The notes: a model not told the origin generated them from the sequence alone. DNA of 64,000 bases from Ascarosepion bandense (GCA_037127315.1 JBBBDQ010000419.1:6609501-6673500); one strand, 5' to 3'; counted from the stretch's first letter, positions 11,779-23,640 are shown. Made by a program: numbers and translations.

Positions 11779-12429
11779 ATATCCTTAAGCTTAAGTTACT
11801 GCACGCAAATATTCAACTACTGAAGAGTATTGGTTAAAAGATGCCACTAATCTTTTTAATTTTCCATTTACGTCACGGTATTTCTTGGTGCTTTCGATAT
11901 TTTAGCAACCTGATCTTACTTTTGCAATATGAAGTTCTTGCAAGTCTTTTTATCTTTTAAGAGCGTCTAAGGATTTCTATATTGTGGGATGATGAGATCA
12001 CACTAGCCACAAAAAAAAAACAAAAAAAACAAAAAAAACAAAACAAAAGAAAACAAAACAAAAACACGCCATATTTCAAGGGTGTTGTTTGTTGTAGTTC
12101 CCAAAGCAACACCACATATTTCAAACAAGTATTTCGAATAATTATCATTTTATGTAAATGTCCTCGCGATTAATTTTCATTCAAACAATTCCCAGTTCGA
12201 ATAAATGTTTTGCGAATAAATGTTTTGGGAATAATTGTCTCCGAATAATTATTTTCAAACAATTTCCGTCGTAAGGTAATAATTGATTGGGAAGTTAACT
12301 CTCTCCGACGATAAATTGCTTATTCGATGGAATTTAAAATATTTTCAAATCTTGATCTTAAAGAAGTTAAAATAAAAATACATATCAATTATTTCATTTC
12401 AAATTCTAGGTGAACTAATTATTTGTATC
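11779..12429. other. AT-rich spacer with A/C homopurine-like run
   Basis: Contains an A-rich run with interspersed C at 12007-12065 and several close repeats of TTCGAATAA(A/T) between 12130 and 12260. No gene recognised. Confidence 0.4.
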
Positions 12430-12729
12430 AATTATGTGCCATACGTAATATAAACTTGCGAGATCATGTCTCAAATGAGGCATGACTGATTGGGCAAAAG
12501 ATTTTTCCGCAGTATATTACCATTATTTTTTGCGGTAAACTGGTTGCCAACCAAGGCTATAAAACCCAGTCTGTCTTGCTATTTAACCTATAACTTAAGG
12601 GAGAAGCGACAGACTAATACTTTTCCTAATCGTATTTGCGCGTAAGTGAGTGCAAGGAGTTCAGCTGGAATTCAAACTCGGCTCTTCGATTTCTTGTTCC
12701 GTGCTGATATCTACTGCACCACAACGCAC
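12430..12729 (-). mobile_element. tRNA-derived SINE
   Basis: Second minus-strand copy within 1.3 kb. The tail side starts at AATTATGTGCCATACG and the promoter side ends at the complement of GCGTTGTGGTGCAGTAG near 12729. Moderately diverged; the CAGTCAG tail is lost. Confidence 0.85.
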
Positions 12730-12804
12730 TTGAAATTCTGAACATATTTTAAACAGCGCTTTAAAAAAGGCGTTAATTTATAGTTTATACATATAATATA
12801 AATT

Positions 12805-13133
12805 CCTTGGTGCCTCGTCCTAGTGAACTTGAGCGTGCTACTAGATTGCCATCTAGGTCCCACCATTTTACCGTTGAAATAGTTAAATGTAAACGTCACT
12901 TCTACACCAATAGTTTCTTTTCTCGCACTTCTCGCCTGTGGAAGTCAATTCTGGATACTTGCTTCCCTAATAGCTCCAACCTCTAAAAATGAAGATGCAA
13001 CGTCAATTGCCATCTTTTATATTCTTGAATCAAATTAATTGTTTATCCTTTTTCAATACTATTGTACCATATCTTATCTCTCACTGTAATCCCCTGCACA
13101 CTAGTGGTGGCCCCGTTTTGCTTGGATGAAATG

Positions 13134-13135
<2 letters not shown>
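12805..13135 (+). mobile_element. Jockey/CR1-like LINE, 3' fragment
   Basis: Carries the conserved end of the RT ORF in decayed form (LVPRP, ATRLPSRSHHFTVE, FFSRTSRLWKS) and the 3' UTR with CCCCTGCACACTAGTGG and GATGAAATGATTAT. The tail runs straight into a TA microsatellite instead of poly-A. Confidence 0.75.

Positions 13136-13185
<50 letters not shown>
13136..13185. repeat. (TA)n microsatellite
   Basis: About 50 bp of TA directly on the 3' end of the preceding LINE fragment. Confidence 0.95.
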
Positions 13186-13186
<1 letters not shown>

Positions 13187-13319
13187 TATATTTAGCACTT
13201 TATTTAAACATTATTGTTTCGTGGATACTCGTATCTAAATAGACGTTCTGTTTGTTTATTAAACAGTAGTATTTTTTTTTCGGCTTGAATGTTCGAGAAA
13301 ACTTATCAAAGAAATAATT

Positions 13320-13402
13320 ACACTCGGTAGCAGATTCGAGTCTGCGTTCCTCTGGAAAGAAGAAGCTCCCGTTAAACCCAGCACTAATCAACTAAGCTAC
13401 AG
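13320..13402 (-). other. tRNA-like sequence (SINE head or decayed tRNA)
   Basis: Read on minus: TAGCTTAGTTGATTAGTGC resembles a box A and D-arm. ACTCGAATCTGC about 45 bases later resembles a box B and T-arm. Spacing suits a tRNA-derived promoter, but the arms do not close into a proper cloverleaf by eye. Most likely a second tRNA-derived repeat family. Confidence 0.35.
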
Positions 13403-14253
13403 ATAACCAGTTGATCAGGCAAGGCTGAATCGTGCCTTTTAAACGAAATTCCTTTCGTCGTAGATCTGATATTTTTCATATTTCCACCATTTCGTATCAA
13501 AACGTAAGCAAAGCAAATTTTTATCGGAAAAAATATTGATTTATTTATTAATTTGACAGTTTGTTCCTCCTGTTGGGATGCAGAAAAAGAGTATCTCCCT
13601 TCCATGGAGATGAGTCACATAGATCACATGAAGACCACTTAGTGACGCGACTCCATACAGGGACGAATGCGGCAGCCAAATACAGTTTTGTTTTACAGCA
13701 ACCTTACTGAAAGATTGCTTTCTTTACCTGTCCCCTGGCCCAGGCAGAGGCTACATTTATGCCTACCCCATAGTTGCTTACAAATTAATGATGCCATTTT
13801 CCTTCGAGAAGATATTTTTCTCCAGAAATAGAATAAAACTCCAGCTGATCGTTCTTAATTTGGAAAACCCAAAACTCGCCGTTTCCCGTTCCTGAAATAT
13901 ATCTACGCCTGAGACATAGAGACCTAAACATGACTTCTCTAGACACAGAAGTATCTCCATATTTTGTGGATGACTGTTTCTTTTTGTTTCTCCTTATACT
14001 CTGCTTTGTTGTGTAAATATAAGTGATATATTATTCTCCGAGTGGGACACGTATACATTTGTTTATATAGTTTTGTGTATGACGTTTGTCTCTAAGAACT
14101 AAGCAAGTTTGTCATTCCTTTTCCTTTCAGCCATTCCGTTCTGTCCCTGATTTATCCAGAACGGAGAAAATATGATTAGAGAATTTTTTTTCTTCCATTC
14201 TTCTCTGCCGTTACAATCAAATTAAACGTTATTTTTAGTATATACTCATTGGA

Positions 14254-14541
14254 TGTGCGTTGTGGTGCAATGGATATCGGCTCGGAACGAGAAATCGGGG
14301 AGCCGAGTTCAAATTCCAGCTGAACTCATTGCATTCACTTACGCGCAAATACCGTCTCTTCCTTCCAGTTATGGGTTAAATAACAGGACAGATTGGGTTC
14401 TATAGCCTTGGCTGGCAACCAATCTACCGCAGAAAGCAATGGCAACCTACTGCGGGAGAATCTTCTGCCCAGTCAGTCATCTCACTTTCGAGACATGATC
14501 GCCCAAGCGTGTATCACGTATGGCACTTAACTGACTGACTC
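14254..14541 (+). mobile_element. tRNA-derived SINE (inside duplication unit 1)
   Basis: Nearly complete copy with box A-like GTGGTGCAATGG, box B-like AGTTCAAATTCC and tail CTGACTGACT. It lies just 5' of a LINE fragment. Confidence 0.9.
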
Positions 14542-14547
14542 ATTGTC

Positions 14548-14701
14548 AGGCCACGAAGTTTTTCTCGTCAAAATCCATCTTGCACATACAAAAATCTAAC
14601 ATTCTTCCTTGCATTGAATACTGTTGCCATATTTTGGTCGGGTTCTCCTGCTATTCACATTGTGGTTCTTGACAAAATCTAAAGGTGAGGGGGTTCTACA
14701 A
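14548..14701 (+). mobile_element. Jockey/CR1-like LINE fragment cut by the duplication
   Basis: Starts with the ARKFF..ESILHIYKS region in decayed form and stops abruptly at 14701, where duplication unit 2 begins. The same fragment is continuous in unit 2 (15769 onward). That shows which junction is ancestral. Confidence 0.75.
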
Positions 14702-15922
14702 TTTCCACCATTTCGTATCAAAACGTAAGCAAAGCAAATTTTTATCGGAAAAAATATTGATTTATTTATTAATTTGACAGTTTGTTCCTCCTGTTGGGAT
14801 GCAGAAAAAGAGTATCTCCCTTCCATGGAGATGAGTCACATAGATCACATGAAGACCACTTAGTGACGCGACTCCATACAGGGACGAATGCGGCAGCCAA
14901 ATACAGTTTTGTTTTACAGCAACCTTACTGAAAGATTGCTTTCTTTACCTGTCCCCTGGCCCAGGCAGAGGCTACATTTATGCCTACCCCATAGTTGCTT
15001 ACAAATTAATGATGCCATTTTCCTTCGAGAAGATATTTTTCTCCAGAAATAGAATAAAACTCCAGCTGATCGTTCTTAATTTGGAAAACCCAAAACTCGC
15101 CGTTTCCCGTTCCTGAAATATATCTACGCCTGAGACATAGAGACCTAAACATGACTTCTCTAGACACAGAAGTATCTCCATATTTTGTGGATGACTGTTT
15201 CTTTTTGTTTCTCCTTATACTCTGCTTTGTTGTGTAAATATAAGTGATATATTATTCTCCGAGTGGGACACGTATACATTTGTTTATATAGTTTTGTGTA
15301 TGACGTTTGTCTCTAAGAACTAAGCAAGTTTGTCATTCCTTTTCCTTTCAGCCATTCCGTTCTGTCCCTGATTTATCCAGAACGGAGAAAATATGATTAG
15401 AGAATTTTTTTTCTTCCATTCTTCTCTGCCGTTACAATCAAATTAAACGTTATTTTTAGTATATACTCATTGGATGTGCGTTGTGGTGCAATGGATATCG
15501 GCTCGGAACGAGAAATCGGGGAGCCGAGTTCAAATTCCAGCTGAACTCATTGCATTCACTTACGCGCAAATACCGTCTCTTCCTTCCAGTTATGGGTTAA
15601 ATAACAGGACAGATTGGGTTCTATAGCCTTGGCTGGCAACCAATCTACTGCAGAAAGCAATGGCAACCTACTGCGGGAGAATCTTCTGCCCAGTCAGTCA
15701 TCTCACTTTCGAGACATGATCGCCCAAGCGTGTATCACGTATGGCACTTAACTGACTGACTCATTGTCAGGCCACGAAGTTTTTCTCGTCAAAATCCATC
15801 TTGCACATACAAAAATCTAACATTCTTCCTTGCATTGAATACTGTTGCCATATTTTGGTCGGGTTCTCCTGCTATTCACATTGTGGTTCTTGACAAAATC
15901 TAAAGGTGAGGGGGTTCTACAA
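14702..15922 (+). repeat. 1221 bp tandem duplication, unit 2
   Basis: Second copy of 13481-14701. Here the LINE fragment runs on past the unit end into 15923-16312. The junction at 14701/14702 has little shared sequence (about 3 bases), so it looks like a simple non-homologous duplication or an assembly duplication. Confidence 0.95.
15475..15762 (+). mobile_element. tRNA-derived SINE (inside duplication unit 2)
   Basis: Duplicate of the SINE at 14254 with one visible substitution. Confidence 0.9.
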
Positions 15923-16312
15923 TGTAATCGATCCCGATTTGGTAGCTCGACTTCAATCACTTTTTCAACGACGGCATATGACTTCCCTCTGTTTTTTCTA
16001 CAAATATTTTCACAGCTTCTGCTCTGACGCGCTTATATTGCTGGTGCCTCGTCTCCACGAATTTCCTCGAGCTACTAGATTTACAGTCAAAACAGTTAAA
16101 TATAACTGCTACTTCTACACTTTCAGTTTCTTTTCTCGCACTTTCTGACTGTGGAACTTCTTTTCGTATACTGGCTACGTTTAAGTGCAACGTCAACTAC
16201 CATCTCTTATCTCTATGCTTCTCATCTTACTCTTATCATTTCTCCGACACCCGCTGTACCTTGTTCATTTGTTCTCTCTGTACTCATGTAACCCTTGAGC
16301 ACCAGTCGTAGT
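15769..16312 (+). mobile_element. Jockey/CR1-like LINE, 3' fragment
   Basis: Decayed end of the RT ORF: ILHIQKS, PCIEYCCH, VIDPDLVARLQSLFQRR, SLCFFYKYFHSFCSDAL, FTVKTVKYN and FFSRTF, then the 3' UTR with TCATGTAACCC. The tail fuses tail-to-tail with the minus-strand copy that starts at 16313. Confidence 0.8.
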
Positions 16313-16950
16313 CCTTTTTTTTTAATAATCATATTGCCCAAAGCAAGGCAGGTTATTGCCACTGGTGCGGATTGGGTTACACAGGAGGAAAGTTATAAGA
16401 AAGAGTGAACGGTTATAGGGGGTGCCAGGAAGTATGTAAAAGAAGGATGAGAATACTGATGAGGGTGGAGTGGACGGAAAAAAGAACATGAGAGAGAGAA
16501 TGCAAATCGGCAAGTTAGACAATGACTATTGACTTTACATTTAAATTCTTGGAGATTGTAGTTGTCGGAAAAGCAAGTAAACGGAAGGGAATTCCACAGG
16601 CGGGAAGTGCGCGAAAAGAAGCTAAGGAGTAGAATTTGATTTTATATTTTATTGGTTTCACAGTAAAAGGGTGGGACTTAGCTGCTAATCTCATGGCTCG
16701 AGTAGATTCTTATATAAGGGGCACCAGAGAGCTAAGTTCATCGGAGCAGAAGCCATGAAAGTATTTTTAGAAGAGACACAGAGAAGCCACATTGCGCCGG
16801 TGAGAAAGTGACTGTATCTGAGCTGCTAAGTCGTGATCACAATCCAGATTCTCCGTTGGATTTTGTCAAGGATTCCCAGGTGGATAGCGGGAGCACCCGA
16901 CTAGATATAGCAGCAATATTCAATGCACGGGCGGTTGCCTTATTTAGGGG
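16313..16950 (-). mobile_element. Jockey/CR1-like LINE, 3' fragment
   Basis: Minus-strand copy with the poly-A tail at 16313-16324 (T run on plus), a 3' UTR, and a decayed ORF including the complements of RLWNSLP, SFFSRTSR, FLYKYFHGFCSDEL and the IQR/ICNV region. It begins near the PCIEYCCHI region at about 16930. Confidence 0.8.
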
Positions 16951-17068
16951 GAAAGGATTATAAAAATACTTCAGTAGACGCTCCGTTTATTTATTAAAAA
17001 ATATATTCATTTATTTTTATCTATCAATCTGATTGCTCGAGAAATCTTATATTTGTTTATATCATTTC

Positions 17069-17106
<38 letters not shown>

Positions 17107-17148
17107 CATATTTATATACATAATTTAAGGAAGGTTGTATTTAAAAAT
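16951..17148. repeat. AT-rich spacer with (TA)n at 17071-17104
   Basis: Simple TA tract in AT-rich sequence; nothing else seen. Confidence 0.6.
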
Positions 17149-17363
17149 AACCCCTTTTCCAAAAGAAATTCCCTCTCTGAAGCCAACATACATGACCAGT
17201 GAAGTGAAATATCTCCTTTCCTAAAAGATTTACTCCTTTCCGAAATCAGCATACATAACCATAAAAGGCAACTATCTTCTTTCTTAAAAGAAATACTTTT
17301 TCCCTAGCCAAAATACATGATCATGCAATGCAAAAGTCTCCTTTCCTAAAAGATATACTCCAA
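17149..17363 (+). repeat. Degenerate minisatellite, period about 61-65 bp
   Basis: About 3.3 diverged units, each with CTCCTTTCCTAAAAGA(A/T)AT followed by an (A/C)AACATACATGACCA motif. Copies start near 17149, 17212, 17275 and 17338. Confidence 0.6.
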
Positions 17364-17370
17364 GACAATA

Positions 17371-17580
17371 TTTTTTTTTATCACATCACCCCAAGCAAGG
17401 CGGTAAGGCCACTGGTGTGCAGGGGGCTACGTAAGAGTGAATAGATTGGAAGAGAGAAAGCCGGAAACCACATCCTAAACAGGGAACAAGTGATGAGCCT
17501 CTACACCTGTTCAATAGACGTGGATGGAGTGTGAACCGGGCGATAGTTCAGTCTATCTACTCCAATTGAGATACACAATT
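17371..17580 (-). mobile_element. Short element sharing its 3' tail with the jockey-like LINE
   Basis: Minus-strand copy of the family at 26770 and 54128. Body motifs on minus: CAATTGGAGTAGATAGACTG, CGCCCGGTTCACACTCCA and CCTGTTTAGGATGTGG, then the tail GTAGCCCCCTGCACACCAGT and poly-A. No ORF. It may be a SINE or a LINE 3' UTR derivative. Confidence 0.65.
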
Positions 17581-17984
17581 ATTAAGATTTAGAAAAACTA
17601 AAGATAACAGTTAAATGCTTAACCTTCTATTTTTAGAATATATAAATATAGAAATTAATTTCGAAATCTAAAATAAAAAATTCATAATTAGATTATAACA
17701 AAATAAAAACAACAATAACAATAAATTCGTTTTGTTTCTTTAACATTAAATTACAATAATTTAGCACCTTCCATAGGTTAACAACACTTTTATTTAGACT
17801 AAAATGCATTAGCGTTATTTTTTATTCTTATGTTAAAAAAAAACTAAGTAGATATTCTGTTCATAAATACTTATTGAAAAATAAAATCCTCACATTTGCC
17901 TTGATAAAATCCATAAGAAGACGTAACATGTTGGCAAAGATGTTTTTCTTTTGTTTTTATTCATATTCTCTTTTCATCAATATA
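17581..17984. other. No gene seen; AT-rich
   Basis: Very AT-rich with no recognised structure. Confidence 0.45.
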
Positions 17985-18369
17985 CTAGTAGAATAACCCG
18001 GCGTTGCTCGGGTGTAATGAAAGATTTAAAACTAATCCATGGTCCTGGAACTCAGACTCTTTGGACGTTGGCACGAAAGACTAAAAGCAATAGTTGTTTC
18101 CAGTTAAAGCGAAACCGTAGACTGAAAGAAAAATGAATGGATGTAAGTCAAATTTTGATTTCCTGGTATTAATATCAAATAAGTTTTTTTTGTCGTAAAT
18201 TGAATTTTGAAGGCTAAATAAGTCCTCTGAGTAAATGGTATCATGGCTGAGACTAACAACGACAATTATACCTACTTAGAGCCAAACCCGAAGCAAAAAC
18301 TAAAATAAAAGGGCGAAAAAAAAAAATACAGACATACAGGCAGATAAACACACACACACAAACATCTTG

Positions 18370-18422
<53 letters not shown>

Positions 18423-18740
18423 ATTTTCTGCACTATTGTAAGAACTGCAACCTTGAAATTTCTGAAAATCATTTCTTATGTCTTTGTCTATGAGTGTATC
18501 AAATTTGATTAAAATCGGACCACTCCTTCTATAACCCGATTTTTTCAATTATCGATTTTCGATATTTATCGGGAGTACCTTGACACAAAAACTAGCTAAG
18601 AACACTCGCAGACGCTTATAGTACAGCTGTGTAAATTTTCAAGAAAATCGGTTCAGCCGTTTCGGAGTCTATAGGTAACGGACACACACACACACATACA
18701 CACACACATAGACAAAGTTCAATGTATAAATAAGTTTAGA
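17985..18740 (-). mobile_element. Helitron-like non-autonomous element, copy A
   Basis: On minus it starts TCTAAACTTATTTATA after a host A. It ends with a short hairpin CCCGAGCAACGCCGGG followed 10 bases later by CTAG and a host T. TC...CTRR ends, a subterminal hairpin and A/T insertion without duplication are Helitron traits. The interior has a CA/GT tract, a conserved CCGAAACGGCTGAACCGATT block, a TA tract (18373-18417) and a conserved right half. No Rep/Hel ORF, so it is non-autonomous. Four copies occur in this window. Confidence 0.8.
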
Positions 18741-19702
18741 TTTTCAGTCACATCCTTTATACTTTACCCCCCCAAGTTTAGAAAGACTCATGAAATAAGG
18801 TACTTGTTAAGGAAATTTTTTATATTTAGGCTCATTTTTCTGTTTTCCGACACATGTAAATTGTCCAAACTCTCTGCATTTTCGACGTGCATTAACCATT
18901 TTCAAAGAGCTTTGTTTTGTCGACTTGATCTTTTCAAATATCGCTTTTTATTTATCGATATGATGCCGATAAATTTAATGAAATAGATTTAGTGTGTTAT
19001 TACATACATTTAGTAATATTTTCTTGATGCTGAGTTTTTTTTCTATGCATAGTGCCTCAAGAATTTGTGGCCGTTATATTTATTTTTACAGCAACAACAA
19101 TAATAATTCAAGTAACGCATGCTTAGCAACTGCTATATAATCTCACCGGTTGACGAGCAATTCGCTCAATTAAATTTCATATGAATAGCCAACAAAACAA
19201 AACGACGAGAAATCCGACAAATTCTCAACAGAACAAAATACTATATCACATAGTCTGTTTTATAAATTATAAAAGAATTCTCACGTATTGGGTTATGAGG
19301 ATAATTCCAGTATTAATTCAATTTCAGGACGGTGTTTATTATCAGATCATTTTAATAGATGCGTATCGATTAATTAATTTTGATCTGAAAAATAAAAGTA
19401 TAGTCACTTTCCGAGAAGTTAGATGATTTCTGAAATTAGCATTATGACAATAACAGAAAACCATATTTCGATAACAATAGCCATAACAAGAGTTAATGGA
19501 AAATTGTTTTAATTATTTGGGCTAATAATGAGTTGTGCGAGAAAGGGTATATAATATGTAACCTATTTCCTTCAAAAGAACTTATAATTCAAAAATAAAG
19601 AAAACATAAAAAAGAAAATATTTATTCAGGGATTTTCAGATGAGCCATTACAATTATAAATATTGTTTGTAAGATTTCGATCATTATTTTCTTGCAATTT
19701 CA
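18741..19702. other. No gene seen
   Basis: AT-rich. Short frames at 18804-18986 and 19181-19426 have no recognisable family. Confidence 0.4.
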
Positions 19703-19703
19703 G

Positions 19704-19762
<59 letters not shown>

Positions 19763-19796
19763 ACAGTCTCTGTATATATATATATATATATATATA
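19703..19796. repeat. TATC tract with CAGTCTCTG interrupter, then (TA)n
   Basis: TATC at 19705-19762, CACAGTCTCTG, then TA to 19796. The interrupter echoes the 1.3-2.3 kb array. Confidence 0.9.
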
Positions 19797-19915
19797 TTGT
19801 CCGTTGATTGAATGCTACAAATTTTAAATGATTTATTCACCGACAATCCTTATGTTTACAACCTCTTTTTCGATTAGTTTTTAGTACTGCTTGTTCCCTT
19901 TTTAGATATGCAAGG

Positions 19916-19992
<77 letters not shown>

Positions 19993-20368
19993 AGTTAGGT
20001 CAATAGACCTGTAGTATCTGAAGGAAATCTCTTTCCTTGTTTATCTCTATAATTAGATTAGATCCTAATCCATGGTATCTGGCCGTGGACACACATACAC
20101 GCATACACATACATACATACTCATACATACACACACATATGCACGCATACACATGCACACATATACACATATACATGCACAAATGCACACACATACACAT
20201 ACATACACACATACACATACACGCATACGTGCACACACACAAACACACATGTAGTATTATCTGTAGTATTTATTTTTCACATAAATGTCGTTCCTTAACA
20301 AGCTCCATAATTAAATTATATCCAAATGCATATCCGAATTCTTTTAACAACTCATTATTCAGCTATGG

Positions 20369-20433
<65 letters not shown>

Positions 20434-20555
20434 ATGACATATTTCAACTATGAACTGGCGTCATCAGTAAAAGTTTTATCGCTGAAACGTCAAATAAAAA
20501 TTTAAGATATTTACTATTCCGTCGGATTCTCACAGAACTTTACTCGCATACATCA

Positions 20556-20597
<42 letters not shown>

Positions 20598-20611
20598 ACA
20601 CACACATACAT

Positions 20612-20660
<49 letters not shown>
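19797..20660. repeat. Microsatellite-dense stretch (CA, TA, CATA)
   Basis: CA at 19920-19958, TA at 19958-19990, degenerate ACACAT/GCACAC at 20085-20250, TA at 20372-20430, CA at 20560-20600 and TA at 20610-20660. Between 20445 and 20490 there is a TCATCAG...CTGAAACGTC motif pair like the palindromic elements elsewhere, but with the halves on opposite strands. Confidence 0.85.
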
Positions 20661-20663
<3 letters not shown>

Positions 20664-21464
20664 TACTTTGAAGTCACAAGCCTCATTAACTTGCCACTAG
20701 ATTTGTTAACAGATTTTGGGCGGCCTAGAAAAATACACCGATACACAGATCTGATCATGAGACCTCACAAGTTGAAGTTATTTACGCACCCAATGTATAA
20801 AAATAAATAATCACTACACGTCATTTTTCTTTTTTCTATAGTAAAAGCTTTGAAATGTTCTGGTTTCAATTTGGAATATTATAGACTCGATTTCAAATCA
20901 TTAAAGTTGTGTTCTCATCCAAAGAGCCCTTGATTTGAAGTTATTTATTTGTATAATGAAACGTTGCCAATTATTACAAATGTTTTAGTCTGTCGACTTG
21001 TTTTTTTTTTCATATATGTAAGTGAAGTTGGAATGGTATTTTTCTTTCCTGTTTTTTGTTTTTGTTTGTTTTCGAGCACACAACATTCTCTGCAGCGTTC
21101 GCTTCATATTCTCTTTCTTTTTCTTTTTTCTTTACATAAATTACCAATGAAAGCCGCAGGCAAACGCTATTAAAAATAACGAGACACACATGTCAGTGGG
21201 GGTAGATTTGAAACCAGTACTGAATCATTGAAGAGCGTGTAGATGAAGAGGCGAAAACAATATCTGAATTGAAAGAAAAGAAAACAATTTGAAATAAGAA
21301 TAATTCCCCAAGAGAAAATACCGACGGTTTTAAGAAATGTAGTAATGCAAAATAAACAGTTAAAAATATAAAAATGAGAAAATTCTTTTTTAAATATGTT
21401 AAAATGTCGAAAAACAAGGTGACTGGAAACTTAATTAAATGATAATAATAATATTAATAATAAT
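20661..21464. other. No gene seen
   Basis: T- and A-rich spacer. Small frames at 20949 and 21193 lack recognisable features. Confidence 0.4.
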
Positions 21465-21770
21465 AGTCAGTTAGTTAAGTGCCATATTTGATACATGCTT
21501 GGAGGATCATGTCTCGAAAAGAAATGGTTTACTGAACAAAAAATTTTCCCGCAGTAGGTTTTTCCATTAATTTCTGCGGTAAACTGGTTGCTAACCAAGG
21601 CTATAGAACCCAATCTGTCTTGATATTTAACCCATAGCTGGAGGGAGAAGAGACTGATTAATACCTTTCCCAAGTGTATTTGCGCGTAAGTGAATGCAAC
21701 GAATTCAACTGGAATTCGAACTCGGCTCACTGATCTCTCGTTTCGAGCCGATATCCACTACACCACAACA
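21465..21770 (-). mobile_element. tRNA-derived SINE
   Basis: Full-length minus copy from the tail (AGTCAGTTAGTTAAGTGCC on plus) to the promoter end (complement of TTGTGGTGTAGTGGATATC) at 21770. Confidence 0.9.
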
Positions 21771-22600
21771 ATACTAGATAAACCACAGAAGCAAAATTTA
21801 CTTTTCTATTGATATGGCAGACTGTAATGTATTTGTGAAGATCTTTAAAAGACTATCGAAAAACAAGGATTTTAGTGGAAATCCAATAAAATTGTGGCGT
21901 TTGAGGACATCAATAATTCTACTTATGTTTTAGGCCCTGGGTTGGACTGGAAAAGGTTCTGATAGACACGTTGAAGGGATTATTGGTTGAAAAGATCTCT
22001 TAAGGAAATATAAAATCTTGTTCTCACAATCACAGCTCGCACCTTACAAAAGTCTCTGTGCCAAATGTGTGTGTTCTTAGGTTGTTTTATTTATTTTTTT
22101 GTTTTTTGCAAACATGTTCGCCGGTAAATGTCATGATACCATTTTTGACCTTAGTTCTATGAGAAAAAGAAGAAGATGATGAAGAAGACGAAGAAAAGAA
22201 GAAGAAGAACAACAACGACAACAGGAAAAAGAAGATAAATGATGAGGTTTGAATTACAATGACAATGACGTGTTTTTTCTTAGTTTCTGAAAATTTAACG
22301 TTTTTTCTTTAAAAACGTAAATATGAAATATTGTAATTTTTACTACTATTATTAATTTTTCTTATTATTAATTTCATTTACCTGTTACTTTTTTTAATGA
22401 TCCCGATTGATTAATCAACTAGTTTTTTTATCTGTATTATTGATATATTCCTTAGAAAAACTACTATATTGCAGATATTACGAAAGAAAATCTTTTTAGA
22501 AAGACTGCAATATTAGTTGTACATAACGCTAAATATTTTATGAGTTCAGTGAATAAATAACTGAATATGAAGGTGAAAGTACCAATGAATGAACGAAGGA
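21771..22600. other. No gene seen
   Basis: AT-rich; a GAAGAA-rich patch at 22160-22240. Nothing recognised. Confidence 0.4.
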
Positions 22601-22602
22601 AT

Positions 22603-22800
22603 TATATATATATATATATATATATATAACAAGACAAGACGATAACTATATTTTTCTCGCTTATGTGTTCTGTCCAGGGACGGGCTTAATCAAGTTATTT
22701 TCTTTGCTTTGACCAAACGCGTAGGCTAGAAAAATATAGTTTTTATGGTCTTCGTTATTTAATCATACTATATTTTCCTCAGATTATAAGTAAACATACA

Positions 22801-22852
<52 letters not shown>
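22603..22852. repeat. Two (TA)n tracts and spacer
   Basis: TA at 22603-22628 and 22803-22852. They frame a spacer containing an inverted pair of the short motif CTATATTTTTC. Confidence 0.7.
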
Positions 22853-22856
<4 letters not shown>

Positions 22857-22859
22857 CCA

Positions 22860-23215
22860 GGAATAAACGGAGTTTAAATGTCATTTTGACTAAAACTAAA
22901 AAACAACCGGTTCCGTCTCAGCCTTATCAAGTTTCTAAGAATAAAAGACATCTAAAATAAAAGATGATTAACAGCGGTGAGAAGAAAAATGCAAGGAAAA
23001 CTAGAGTCTAATAGCATTCAAACCCAGCAGCAGTCACTTTGTTTACAGAGGGACGGCTTGCGAGATTTGATGTATAAAGACTCTAGAATCTTTAAATGAT
23101 ATAAAGACTGGGACTTGATAAAATACAGAAACGGTTACCACTCAAACTAAAGACACAATTCCTGCTATTTATATTGATAAGGCTGGGATGAAACCAGTTG
23201 TTTTTAGTAAAAATA
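22860..23215. repeat. Inverted repeat, about 35 bp arms
   Basis: The left arm near 22897-22932 (AACAACCGGTTCCGTCTCAG then CCTTATCAA) pairs with the right arm at 23176-23212 (TTGATAAGGCTGGGATGAAA then CCAGTTGTT). A few extra matches lie beyond. The spacer has no ORF. It resembles the other foldbacks in layout but lacks a convincing hammerhead core. Confidence 0.6.
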
Positions 23216-23276
23216 CTCCAAAACTACGCTTATACCTAGTTATTATAAAATTTTATACGACCAAGAATTTGTTCAA

Positions 23277-23280
<4 letters not shown>

Positions 23281-23314
<34 letters not shown>

Positions 23315-23551
23315 TATCGAGGCAGCAAATAATTTTCTAAACATATATTGTTAAATATAATTTTTTATCATGAGCCTTTCTAAACATCGTATTTTGGCTT
23401 TAATTTCAGCTTAGAACCAACTTAATAAAAAATTATCCAAATGTTGGAGAATTTTTGTCTTTATTTTCACCTGAAATTAAAGCCAAAATACGATGTTTAG
23501 AACGGCTTATGATTAAACATAATAGACATTTATTGTCTCTTATATTTAACA

Positions 23552-23600
<49 letters not shown>
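23281..23600. repeat. Inverted repeat of PLE 3' end type, between TA tracts
   Basis: The arm at 23350-23412 is the reverse complement of 23472-23552, sharing CCAAAATACGATGTTTAGAA. The centre carries TATCCAAATGTTGGA. The same sequence follows a PLE coding fragment at 59100-59265, so this is probably a PLE 3' non-coding end. TA tracts lie at 23281-23310 and 23553-23600. Confidence 0.6.
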
Positions 23601-23605
<5 letters not shown>

Positions 23606-23640
23606 TATTATAAATTATATCTTTGATCATGTTCAAATTA

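Larger units (their letters stand above)
13481..14701 (+). repeat. 1221 bp tandem duplication, unit 1
   Basis: Begins TTTCCACCATTTCG and ends GAGGGGGTTCTACAA. It contains unique-looking sequence, one SINE and the start of a LINE 3' fragment. It repeats immediately as 14702-15922, nearly base for base. The only substitution I noticed is CTACCGCAG versus CTACTGCAG inside the SINE. Confidence 0.95.

Noticed and set aside
20440..20500. Hammerhead from TCATCAG...CTGAAACGTC
   Set aside because: CTGATGA and GAAAC are on opposite strands, so a single RNA cannot form the core. Kept only as a possible relic.
22860..23215. Hammerhead core in this inverted repeat (TTGATAA...GATGAAACC)
   Set aside because: Too many core mismatches and no consistent stem II by eye.
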